Below, piece after piece: positions 1-6,925 of a DNA stretch of 64,000 bases (the first letter of the stretch is position 1; each line of letters starts with the position of its first letter). The translations under genes were made by a program, and so were the position numbers. The stretch is taken from positions 1 through 64,000 of the forward strand of contig JAXMHH010000006.1 of NCBI GenBank assembly GCA_046346845.1, in the 5' to 3' direction. The stretch comes from DSSB01 sp046346845 (GTDB lineage: Bacteria > UBA10199 > DSSB01). Under the pieces are notes generated by a model. That model was not told where the DNA came from. It searched no databases and worked only from the letters and a program-made list of their open reading frames with translations.

Positions 1-469
1 CATCTTGCAGCACGACCTTGCCCTCGCCAAAGTCGGGCATAATGCGGAACTCCCAACGCTTGGCGAAACGGCCCTCAATCCAAGGCCGGACCCGCCTGGC
101 GACGAAAGTATTCACCGCTCCCTGTCCGTCGCGGTCCAGGTAAAAACGAGCGTCGCCTTGCACCAGACCGCGAAACCGGATCTCGTTATTGCCATCGGCG
201 GAACTAATGGAAACCCCCGAGGAGCCGATCTTGACGACCGGCCTCTCCTTGGCCTTCTCCTTTTCCTGCTCTTCCTTCAGCTCCAGATTGCGCTCGAGTA
301 TTTTTTGTCTCTGCTCCAGTTCTTCCAGGCGTTGTTGGTATTGTTGGACGGTTTGCGGGGAAGCGTCTGCGCGGCGCGCCCTAGCCTCCGCCAAGGTGGG
401 AAAAAACAGGGCGGTCGTTCCGAGCAATACCGCTGCGAAAAAATAATATATTCGAATAATCGTGTTCAT
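1..469 (-). CDS. Phosphate-selective porin O/P-type protein, N-terminal part (runs off the window)
   Basis: The reading frame starts at ATG 469 and leaves the window at base 1, giving about 156 residues. It opens with a signal peptide (hydrophobic core FFAAVLLGTTALFF, then LAEARA). Residues 38-75 form a Q/E/K-rich coiled coil, followed by the start of a beta-barrel (EIRFRGLVQGDARFYL, then RRVRPWIEGRFAKRWEFRIMP). Coiled coil followed by this barrel opening is typical of the OprO/OprP phosphate-selective porin family (PF07396), outer-membrane trimers for anion uptake. The substrate cannot be judged without the rest. A candidate promoter with a palindromic operator lies about 280 bp upstream, so the transcript would carry a long leader. 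Confidence 0.8.
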   Translation of the reverse strand, partial: MNTIIRIYYFFAAVLLGTTALFFPTLAEARARRADASPQTVQQYQQRLEELEQRQKILERNLELKEEQEKEKAKERPVVKIGSSGVSISSADGNNEIRFRGLVQGDARFYLDRDGQGAVNTFVARRVRPWIEGRFAKRWEFRIMPDFGEGKVVLQD

Positions 470-661
470 ATTTAAGCTCTCCAAATTCAATAGGTAATAG
501 GAATCCATGCCGGTTCGTCACGTTCGAGCGAAAGACGAAGGAAACGGACCGTTTAGTAACGGATGATTAGTGGCAAAATGTGAGGGTTTAACGCCGACGC
601 CGGGAGGCGCCGATGGGAAGAAGCTTAGGAGAGCTTCAGTTCACCCGCGCCGCAAGCCGCC

Positions 662-702
662 GGCTGCATACACATGGCCCGACAACAAGCGGGCATGCAG
701 CC
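662..702. other. Two-tier hairpin in the porin leader region
   Basis: GGCTGCAT (662-669) pairs with ATGCAGCC (695-702), and inside it GCCCG (677-681) pairs with CGGGC (690-694) around an 8-nt loop. There is no T-tract, so it is not an ordinary terminator. It lies between the predicted promoter at 750-777 and the porin start at 469, so it would fold in the 5' leader of the porin mRNA. The rest of 470-845 shows no convincing gene; a weak CCAG/CTGG hairpin at 811-822 may end the transcript of the next gene upstream. Confidence 0.45.
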
Positions 703-745
703 GACATACTGAGGACAATACTGGGTAAACTTCAAATGCATAGTG

Positions 746-777
746 TTTCATTAAATGAAATCGTTTTTACCTGTCAA
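746..777 (-). promoter_or_regulatory. Sigma-70 promoter with overlapping 15-bp palindrome
   Basis: On the minus strand TTGACA (772-777) and TTTAAT (750-755) are separated by 16 bp. The -10 is covered by a perfect 7-1-7 palindrome, TTTCATTAAATGAAA (746-760). This position is classic for a repressor operator. The only gene it can drive is the porin that starts at 469; the regulator is unknown. Confidence 0.5.
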
Positions 778-845
778 CTAGCCAATTCCATTTTCTCAAA
801 AATATTTTCGCCAGCGAGCTGGAGAAAGTTGCGCACCTTGTTCCG

Positions 846-2147
846 TCAAAGATTCTGCACCGCCCGGAACACCACGTTCAAACCCTCCCCGCCCGTCGCG
901 GCCTCGAGCCGAAAAAGGTAGAATTGATTGACGGTGACGCGGATCCCGCCCCCGCCCGTGAACTTGAAATCCTGGAAGGCAAAATTAGAGATGCCTGGGA
1001 AAACGCGGCCGGTGTCGAAGAACACGGTGCCATCCACATTGTCCCAGAGGGGATAGCGAAACTCCACGTTGAAGACGACGCTCCCGGTGTCCCGAAATCG
1101 CCCCTTGTCGAAGCCGCGCAGCGGGGAGTTCACGTCCAGCTCGGCCAGCCGGTAAAAGGGGATCTGGCTGCCGCCCGAGGTATTTTGGAAGGTCCAACCG
1201 TTGTGCAGCCAAAGCACCAGCCGCGGATGGCCGAGCTGAAAATACTGCTCGAGGTCAAGGTCCCATTGAAAATAGTCGAAGCCCTTCTGCCCCACCCCCA
1301 TGAAGCGGTGGAAGGTCAGCTCGCGCAGGCCGCCGCGATTGGGACTGACCTCGGAATCCCGGGTATCGTGGGCCAGGCGAAACCCGAAGTCCAAATAGGA
1401 GATGTTCCGCCCCAAGCCGACCAGCTCGGAGGGCGGAAAGCGTCCGACGACGCTGTCCGTCAGACTGGCATTGCCACCATCGCCCAAGGCGGTATCGAAG
1501 AATAGGCGGGGGGAAAGCGAAAGATTGGGGATCAACTCAAAGCCAAAACGCGCGCCGACCACGAAGCGCCGCAGGCCGAATTCGGCCTTGTCGGATTTCG
1601 GGGTCTCGGGACCGACCCCGAAGAAGTCCTCGTCGCCGTCTTTGTACCAGCTGGACAGGAACTCGAAGGAGAATTCCCGTCCCAGCGCCCGGAAGGCCCG
1701 CTCATTGCCCAGGCTGAACCTGGCGCGCTGGTCCAGGTCGCTGTAAATCACGAAGTCGGTCTTAAGATGATATTGACGACCGAACAGATTGACATGGGCC
1801 AGGCCCAACCCGCCGCCGAACTTCCTCCCGTCGCCGGCCGTCAGGATCGGGTAAACCGAAAGGCTTCGTTCGGGGTTCACCATGAAACCCACGCGGCGCC
1901 GCGAATACTTGTTCCGCTCGATGAGGTGCCCTAGCTTGTGGGCCGGGTAGGTGACGCCTTTCAACACATAATAGGGAATCGCGAAGGGAAAGATCTCGGG
2001 ACGGGGCTCGGGCAAGGCCGCGCTCGGAAGACTCTCGGGGACCGGTGTCGGCGCGGGGGTGGGCGGAGATTGCGCGAGCGACGCCTTTGGACTCCCGAAG
2101 GCGAGCGTGAGCATCATCAAAATGCCCGAGAGGTATTTAGCGGCCAC
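846..2147 (-). CDS. BamA/TamA-type outer-membrane beta-barrel protein (surface antigen domain)
   Basis: A 433-residue exported protein. A signal peptide (residues 1-25, ending ASLAQ) precedes a Pro-rich linker and a conserved PYYVLKGVTYPAHKLGHLIER segment, then a barrel of alternating strands to the C-terminus (RAVQNL). Late motifs such as LRGFDKGRFRDTGSVVFNVEFRYPLW match the Omp85/D15 bacterial surface antigen barrel, with the L6-loop RGF/VRG-type motif visible as LRGF. POTRA domains are absent, so it is a barrel-only member and its substrate is unknown. The start is GTG 2147, overlapping the upstream SDR gene by 11 bp; ATG at codons 11 or 12 is an alternative that shortens the signal peptide. 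It is probably co-transcribed with the SDR gene. Confidence 0.75.
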   Translation of the reverse strand: MAAKYLSGILMMLTLAFGSPKASLAQSPPTPAPTPVPESLPSAALPEPRPEIFPFAIPYYVLKGVTYPAHKLGHLIERNKYSRRRVGFMVNPERSLSVYPILTAGDGRKFGGGLGLAHVNLFGRQYHLKTDFVIYSDLDQRARFSLGNERAFRALGREFSFEFLSSWYKDGDEDFFGVGPETPKSDKAEFGLRRFVVGARFGFELIPNLSLSPRLFFDTALGDGGNASLTDSVVGRFPPSELVGLGRNISYLDFGFRLAHDTRDSEVSPNRGGLRELTFHRFMGVGQKGFDYFQWDLDLEQYFQLGHPRLVLWLHNGWTFQNTSGGSQIPFYRLAELDVNSPLRGFDKGRFRDTGSVVFNVEFRYPLWDNVDGTVFFDTGRVFPGISNFAFQDFKFTGGGGIRVTVNQFYLFRLEAATGGEGLNVVFRAVQNL

Positions 2148-2946
2148 GCCGCACCCTTTTGGCCATCCAACGAAACAAGCGCGGGATCATCCCGGGAAAC
2201 AGCCAGTTGATCGCCACCAAGGCCTTGCCGTGCAGGGTTATCACCCGCTCTCGCTTGCGCCGGGCGATGGCCCGCACGATTTGCCGGGCCGCCTGATCGG
2301 CGTCCATCTGCAGCCAGGCCGGGATGGGATCTTTGACCGTCTCCCGGTACTGACCGGATTTGTCGAGATGCCGGATCTCGGTCGCGACGAATCCGGGGCT
2401 AATCAGCGTGACCGAGACGCCGCCGGGCGCCAGCTCGGCGTAGAGGGCCTCGGCGAGGGCGCGGACCGCGAACTTGCTCATCGAATAAGGCGAGGCCTCG
2501 GGCGCGCTGATGTGACCGCTGACGCTGCCCAGCAAGGCCAGGCGGCCGCGAGTGGCTAGGAGATCCGGCAAGGTCGCCTGTACCGTCCGCAACAGGCCAA
2601 AGACATTGGTCTCGAACTGCCGGCGAAAATCCTCGAGCGATAATTTCTGAAAACGGCCCACCACGCCGAATCCCGCGTTGGCCACTACCACGTCGAGCGG
2701 TCCGAAGGCCTCGTGGGCCTTGGCAAGGGCGGCCTCCAAGTCGCCGTCGCGAGTGACATCGCAGGCGACCGCCAGGGCCGAAGCGCCGCGCTCGCGCAGG
2801 GACGCCGCCAGGGACTCCAGGCGATCAAGCCGGCGGGCGGCCAAGACCAGCTTGGCGCCCTCCCGGGCGAATTCGCGGGCCAAAGCCTCGCCGATGCCGG
2901 AGGAAGCCCCGGTGATGAAGACGACTTGATCGGTAAAATGGGCCAT
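2137..2946 (-). CDS. SDR family NAD(P)-dependent oxidoreductase
   Basis: A classical short-chain dehydrogenase of 269 residues. The cofactor motif TGASSGIG is near residue 12, the structural NAG motif appears in VVANAGFG, the catalytic serine in LLGSVSG and the YxxxK pair in YSMSKFAV. The C-terminal extension (LFPGMIPRLFRWMAKRV) looks amphipathic or membrane-associated, as in DltE/YqjQ-like SDRs. The substrate cannot be told. ATG 2946 is chosen as start; a TTG four codons upstream (2958) is possible and neither has a clear Shine-Dalgarno. It lies in the same direction as the barrel gene downstream and 21 bp after the LysR-type gene stop, hinting at read-through from that gene. Confidence 0.85.
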   Translation of the reverse strand: MAHFTDQVVFITGASSGIGEALAREFAREGAKLVLAARRLDRLESLAASLRERGASALAVACDVTRDGDLEAALAKAHEAFGPLDVVVANAGFGVVGRFQKLSLEDFRRQFETNVFGLLRTVQATLPDLLATRGRLALLGSVSGHISAPEASPYSMSKFAVRALAEALYAELAPGGVSVTLISPGFVATEIRHLDKSGQYRETVKDPIPAWLQMDADQAARQIVRAIARRKRERVITLHGKALVAINWLFPGMIPRLFRWMAKRVRRGR

Positions 2947-2979
2947 AGGCCGGACCAAGCTAATGCATCCGGGGCCGGC

Positions 2980-3876
2980 TTAGAACAATTTTTTACGGGC
3001 GCTGCGGGTGATCTCGAGCACCGCGGGATTTTGCAGGCGGCGTTCCGCCGAGATGGCGTAGAATTCCTCCCGCACCCCCGGGATCTTCCCCAGCATTTTG
3101 ACGCGGTACTGCCGGGCCAGCTCGACCGCGACCACCTCGGGCCCCACGAACAGGCCCTGCCCCGCTTGGCCGAAGGCCTTGAGCAGGGCACTGTCCTCAA
3201 ACTCCCCCACCACCAGCGGCCGCAGCTCCTGCTGTTCGAACCAGGCGTCGAGGGAGCGGCGCAAGGCGGTATTGGGTGCGGGCAACAGCATCGGGGCGCC
3301 CACCAGGGATTTGGGAAAACCCCGGCGGTAGCGGGCCGCGAGGGCCGGCGCCCCGAAGACCGCCGCCGCGGAGGAGCCCAGCTCGTGGTTGAAGGCCTTG
3401 ACCTTCGCCCAGGGACTGAGCGGGGCATCGGAGATCACCAGGTCGAGCTGGTGCAGCGCCAGCTCGGCGATGAGCCGCTCCGGCCTGTCTTCCCGGCAGA
3501 GGATCTGGATCTTTTCGGGCAGGCGGAACACCGGCTCCAGTAGGCGGTAGGCGATGGATTTGGGCACGACGTCCGCCACCCCCACCACGAGGCGGAATCC
3601 CCCGCGGCCCGGCCGCCCGCGCAAGGAATCGACCAGCTCCTGCCCCAGGCTGAAGATCTCCTCGGCGTAGCGGTACACGCCCTGCCCCGCCTCGGTGAGC
3701 GTCAGCCTGCGGCCGGAGCGGGCGAACAGCCTCTCCCCGAGGCTGCGCTCCAGGGTGCGGATTTGGCCGCTGATCGCCGGCTGCGAGAGCAAGAGCTTCC
3801 GGGCGGCCGGCGCCAGCCCGCCTTCCTTGGCCACCGTATAGAAATAATAGAGATGATGGTAGTTGAGCCATTCCAC
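2980..3876 (-). CDS. nhaR: LysR-type transcriptional regulator, NhaR-like
   Basis: A 298-residue protein beginning MEWLNYHHLYYFYTVAKEGG, the conserved opening of NhaR, the sodium-responsive LysR-type activator. The N-terminal winged helix-turn-helix spans residues 5-65 (LLSQPAISGQIRTLERSLGERLF). A periplasmic-binding-fold effector domain follows from about residue 90. In enterobacteria NhaR activates the Na+/H+ antiporter nhaA. Here the divergent neighbours are hpf and a Na+/Ca2+-type exchanger, so a Na+ or cation-linked role fits by inference. The 114-bp divergent gap contains a perfect T-N11-A inverted repeat (3907-3927). Confidence 0.85.
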   Translation of the reverse strand: MEWLNYHHLYYFYTVAKEGGLAPAARKLLLSQPAISGQIRTLERSLGERLFARSGRRLTLTEAGQGVYRYAEEIFSLGQELVDSLRGRPGRGGFRLVVGVADVVPKSIAYRLLEPVFRLPEKIQILCREDRPERLIAELALHQLDLVISDAPLSPWAKVKAFNHELGSSAAAVFGAPALAARYRRGFPKSLVGAPMLLPAPNTALRRSLDAWFEQQELRPLVVGEFEDSALLKAFGQAGQGLFVGPEVVAVELARQYRVKMLGKIPGVREEFYAISAERRLQNPAVLEITRSARKKLF

Positions 3877-3906
3877 CCTCCCATTATACTTAATTTTTTT
3901 GGAACT

Positions 3907-3927
3907 ATTAGTGAAAATTTATCTAAT
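3907..3927. promoter_or_regulatory. LysR-type operator (T-N11-A inverted repeat)
   Basis: ATTAG (3907-3911), 11 bp, then CTAAT (3923-3927): a perfect inverted repeat with the T-N11-A geometry of LysR-type binding sites. It lies in the AT-rich gap between the divergent nhaR-like gene and hpf, which is where LysR-type regulators bind their own and the divergent promoter. Confidence 0.65.
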
Positions 3928-3990
3928 TTTTTTAATTTTTAGCTTCGGGCACATTCCCTCCATGAACAAACCAAAACCAAGGAGGCTCTT

Positions 3991-4350
3991 ATGAGAATCG
4001 ATATTCGTGGAAATTCCCAACTCACCAGCCCGGCGATCAAGGAGCATGCTCGTCGCCGCCTGCAGTTCGCCGTCGGCCGCTTCCAAGCCAGAATCCTCTC
4101 GGTGTCGGTCCGCTGCTCCGACGCGAACGGCCCGCGCGGCGGCCGGGATAAAATTTGCAAAATCGAGGCCCGCCTCCAGGGCCACCACCTCCTCTTCATC
4201 GAGGAAGCGGGCGCCGATCTTTATGCGGCCATCGACCGAGCCTGCGAACGCCTGGGCCAGGCGGTGCGCCGCGACGTCGAAAGGCGGCAAGACCGCTATC
4301 GCCGGGCGGCGCCCTTGTTCGGCTGGGACAACTGGGGAGCCGTGCGATGA
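3991..4350 (+). CDS. hpf: Short HPF/RaiA-type ribosome hibernation factor
   Basis: A 119-residue protein of the ribosome-associated inhibitor (HPF/YfiA) family. It opens MRIDIRGNSQLTSPAIKEHARRRL and ends with a basic helix (AIDRACERLGQAVRRDVERRQDRYRR). It lacks the C-terminal dimerisation domain of long HPF, so it is the short type that binds the decoding centre of the 30S subunit and inhibits translation in stress or stationary phase. Start ATG 3991 follows the ribosome binding site AAGGAGG. Its stop overlaps the exchanger start (ATGA, 4347-4350), so the two are translationally coupled. That pairing, next to nhaR, suggests joint control during cation stress (inference). Confidence 0.85.
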   Translation: MRIDIRGNSQLTSPAIKEHARRRLQFAVGRFQARILSVSVRCSDANGPRGGRDKICKIEARLQGHHLLFIEEAGADLYAAIDRACERLGQAVRRDVERRQDRYRRAAPLFGWDNWGAVR

Positions 4351-5426
4351 CCACGGGCCTCCTCTTCGTCTTGGGGCTGGTGACCCTGCTGGTAGGCGGC
4401 GAACTGCTGATCCGCGGCGCCAGCCGCTGCGCCACTTTGCTGAAGATCTCACCGCTGGTCGTGGGCCTGACCGTGGTCGCCTACGGAACCAGCTCCCCGG
4501 AGCTGGCGACCAACCTGATCGCGGTGCACCGCGACCAGCTGGATTTGGCGGTGGGCAACGTGGTCGGCAGCAATATCTTCAACGTGCTCTTCATCCTGGG
4601 CGCCTCCGCAGTCGTGGTTCCCCTGCTGGTGCACCGCCAAGTCGTGCGCTTCGACGTACCCCTGATGATCGGGGTCTCGGTCCTGCTGCTGGTGCTCAGC
4701 CTCGACGGTCGGTTGAGCCGTCTGGACGGGCTGATTCTGCTCTCGGGCATCATCGTCTATACCGTTTTCATCGTTCGCGAAAGCCGCCGTGATCAGGGGG
4801 AGGCCTCGGCGCCGGGGGATCCTCCGCCGCTCCAACCGTCACCCCTGCACTGGGCAAGCTCGATCGCGATGGTCCTGGGCGGCCTGGGTGTCTTAATCTT
4901 GGGTTCCCGCTGGCTCCTGGACGCCTCCGTGACCATCGCCAAGCAGATGGGGATCAGCGAACTGGTGATCGGACTCACCCTGGTGGCGGCGGGCACCTCG
5001 CTGCCCGAACTCATCACCTCCATTTTGGCCGCGCTGCGCGGGCAAAGGGACATCGCGGTGGGCAACGTGGTCGGCAGCAACATTTACAATATCTTGGGAA
5101 TCCTAGGCATCTCCAGCCTCCTCGCCAAAGACGGCATTCCGGTCCCGCCCTCCGCCCTGGGTTTCGACATGCCGGTGATGATCGGCTCGGCCTTGGCCTG
5201 CCTGCCGATCTTCTTCAGCGGCCATCGCATCGCCCGTTGGGAAGGGCTCCTGTTCGTGCTCTACTATTCGGCCTATACGCTGTTCTTGATCCTCAAGTCG
5301 ACCCAGCACGACCAATTGCCGGTATTCGGCGGCATGATGCTCTCCTACGTCCTGCCCTTGACCGCGGTGACCCTGTTGGTCGTCCTGCTTCGGGAAATCC
5401 GTAAGCCAAAACTCGCAACGCCATAA
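4347..5426 (+). CDS. Calcium/sodium antiporter (CaCA family, YrbG-like)
   Basis: A 359-residue integral membrane protein with about ten hydrophobic segments and the two inverted alpha-repeats of the CaCA family. Repeat 1 has GTSSPELATNLIA and GNVVGSNIFNVLFILG; repeat 2 has GTSLPELITSILAAL and GNVVGSNIYNILGILG. The paired Glu residues in GTSxPE coordinate the cation. The family exchanges Na+ (or H+/K+) for Ca2+ across the cytoplasmic membrane. The reading frame is open further upstream, but the start at ATG 4347, overlapping the hpf stop, gives the normal N-terminus (MTTGLLFVLGLVTLLVGGEL). The gene is convergent with the VIT-family gene, with only 12 bp between stops. Confidence 0.9.
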   Translation: MTTGLLFVLGLVTLLVGGELLIRGASRCATLLKISPLVVGLTVVAYGTSSPELATNLIAVHRDQLDLAVGNVVGSNIFNVLFILGASAVVVPLLVHRQVVRFDVPLMIGVSVLLLVLSLDGRLSRLDGLILLSGIIVYTVFIVRESRRDQGEASAPGDPPPLQPSPLHWASSIAMVLGGLGVLILGSRWLLDASVTIAKQMGISELVIGLTLVAAGTSLPELITSILAALRGQRDIAVGNVVGSNIYNILGILGISSLLAKDGIPVPPSALGFDMPVMIGSALACLPIFFSGHRIARWEGLLFVLYYSAYTLFLILKSTQHDQLPVFGGMMLSYVLPLTAVTLLVVLLREIRKPKLATP

Positions 5427-5438
5427 ACAAGCGGAAAA

Positions 5439-6473
5439 TCAGCTCAGGGTCACGCCCAGGAGTTTGCCGATGAGGTAGGTGGCCAAACCCGCGCCGCCGC
5501 CGATCATGAGCATGCGCAAGCCGCTCCAGACCGCGCGACGACCGGTGAAGAGGCTCAGGGTAGCCCCTACCCCGAAGAGCGCCGTTCCGGTGAGCCCGAC
5601 CGAGATCCACAGGCTGTGGGGATGTTTGGCGAAGAGAAAGGGCAACAGCGGGAGCAGCGCCCCGCCCGAGAAAGAGAGGAAGGAAAACAGCGCCGCTCCC
5701 CAAGGCGAGCCCAACTCGTCGAGGTTCAACCCCAACTCCTCCCGGGCGAGCGTATCCAGGGCGCGCGTCGGGTTGGCAATGATCTTGGTGGCGAGCTGCC
5801 GCGCCTCTTCGAGGTCCAGTCCCTTGGCTTGGTAGATGAGGGCGAGCTCCTCGGCCTCTTGCTCGGGATATTGCTGCAGCTCCTTCTTCTCGAGGTCGAT
5901 CTGATGCTCGAACATCTCGCGCTGCGAGGTCACCGAGATAAATTCCCCCGCGCCCATCGAGAAGGCGCCGGCCAAGAGACCCGCGATGCCCGAAAGCAGG
6001 ATGAAGAATTTGTCGTGCGAGGCCCCCGCCACGCCCATGATCAGGCTCGCGTTGGAGACCAGGCCGTCGTTGACCCCGAACACCGCCGCCCGCAGGTTGC
6101 CCCCGACCCCCGCCCCGCGATGCCGTCGGCCCACTTGCTCCACCTCGGTGGGCATGGGGTGGCCGGGAGTGCTTTGACTGTAGGCGGAAAGCCCCCGGAT
6201 CTTCATCGCGGCGAGTGCCATCCGCAAGTGCCGAGGCTCGAAGCGCCGCAGCAGGGCGGCGACGCAGCGGGTGCGCAGGTCCGGCTGATAGTCCCGAGGC
6301 ACGGCCTTGCCCTCGGCGCGGGCGCGCTCGGCCCAGATCGAGGCCTGTTTTTCCGCCTCCTGGGCGAGCTTCCCGAACAGCTCGGCGATCTCCTTGCGGG
6401 GTTCGCGTCGGGCCAGCAGACCGTAGAGATAGGCGGATTTTTTTTCGGCCTTCCAGCCGTTCAGGTCATTCAT
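5439..6473 (-). CDS. VIT1/CCC1-family metal transporter with N-terminal ferritin-like region
   Basis: A 344-residue protein. The C-terminal half carries the VIT1/CCC1 signature AAVFGVNDGLVSNASLIMGVAGAS followed by GAFSMGAGEFISVTSQREMFE and further membrane helices. The acidic cytosolic loop (ELQQYPEQEAEELALIY) is the metal-binding region of these Fe2+/Mn2+ transporters. Residues 8-85 form a helical, rubrerythrin-like segment (EIAELFGKLAQEAEKQASIW), as in bacterial ferritin-like/VIT fusions; the usual di-iron ExxH pairs are not obvious, so that domain may be degenerate. Start ATG 6473 is chosen over an upstream in-frame ATG with no homologous sequence. Only 41 bp separate it from the divergent gene at 6515. 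Confidence 0.85.
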   Translation of the reverse strand: MNDLNGWKAEKKSAYLYGLLARREPRKEIAELFGKLAQEAEKQASIWAERARAEGKAVPRDYQPDLRTRCVAALLRRFEPRHLRMALAAMKIRGLSAYSQSTPGHPMPTEVEQVGRRHRGAGVGGNLRAAVFGVNDGLVSNASLIMGVAGASHDKFFILLSGIAGLLAGAFSMGAGEFISVTSQREMFEHQIDLEKKELQQYPEQEAEELALIYQAKGLDLEEARQLATKIIANPTRALDTLAREELGLNLDELGSPWGAALFSFLSFSGGALLPLLPFLFAKHPHSLWISVGLTGTALFGVGATLSLFTGRRAVWSGLRMLMIGGGAGLATYLIGKLLGVTLS

Positions 6474-6514
6474 AGAAATTGACAGGATTCCCCCGCGGAA
6501 GATAGAGCTTCCCC

Positions 6515-6925
6515 ATGAAAAACACACTTCTTTTTTTCGTCCTGCTCGGATCCCTCGCCCTGCCCGCGCGCAACGCCCGGGCGCAAAATACCTCGGTCGA
6601 CATCGGCGAAGGAGCGGAGTTTTGCGAGAAATACGCCAAGAAGCCGCTCGACAAAAAGAACAACTACATTATCTGGGTGCAGGGATTTTTCAGCGCCTTC
6701 AACGCCCTCGATCCCAAGACCAAAAACATCACCGGCCCGCGCGACTACCACTACGTGCGCCAATGGCTCGACGACTACTGCAAGGCCAACCCCAAGATCT
6801 ACTTCGGTGAGGCGGTGCGCGTCCTGATCGAGGAGCTCTATCCCAACCGGATTCCCAACAACCCCGACGCCAGCCCCAAGGAGTGGGGCGCCGTGAAGAT
6901 CGAGGCTGCCAAGCCCAATCCTTAA
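6515..6925 (+). CDS. Small secreted protein with two conserved cysteines (Rap1a/HdeA-like)
   Basis: A 136-residue protein with a clear signal peptide (NTLLFFVLLGSLALPARNARA, cleavage near residue 23). The mature part contains C37 and C89, spaced to form one disulfide, with WVQGFFSAFNAL and a YCKANPKIYFGEAVRVLIEELYPN block. This resembles small periplasmic helical proteins of the Rap1a/Tai-HdeA type, which include immunity proteins and acid chaperones. The match is weak and the role is unknown. Its last four bases overlap the convergent EF-G-like gene. Confidence 0.6.
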   Translation: MKNTLLFFVLLGSLALPARNARAQNTSVDIGEGAEFCEKYAKKPLDKKNNYIIWVQGFFSAFNALDPKTKNITGPRDYHYVRQWLDDYCKANPKIYFGEAVRVLIEELYPNRIPNNPDASPKEWGAVKIEAAKPNP

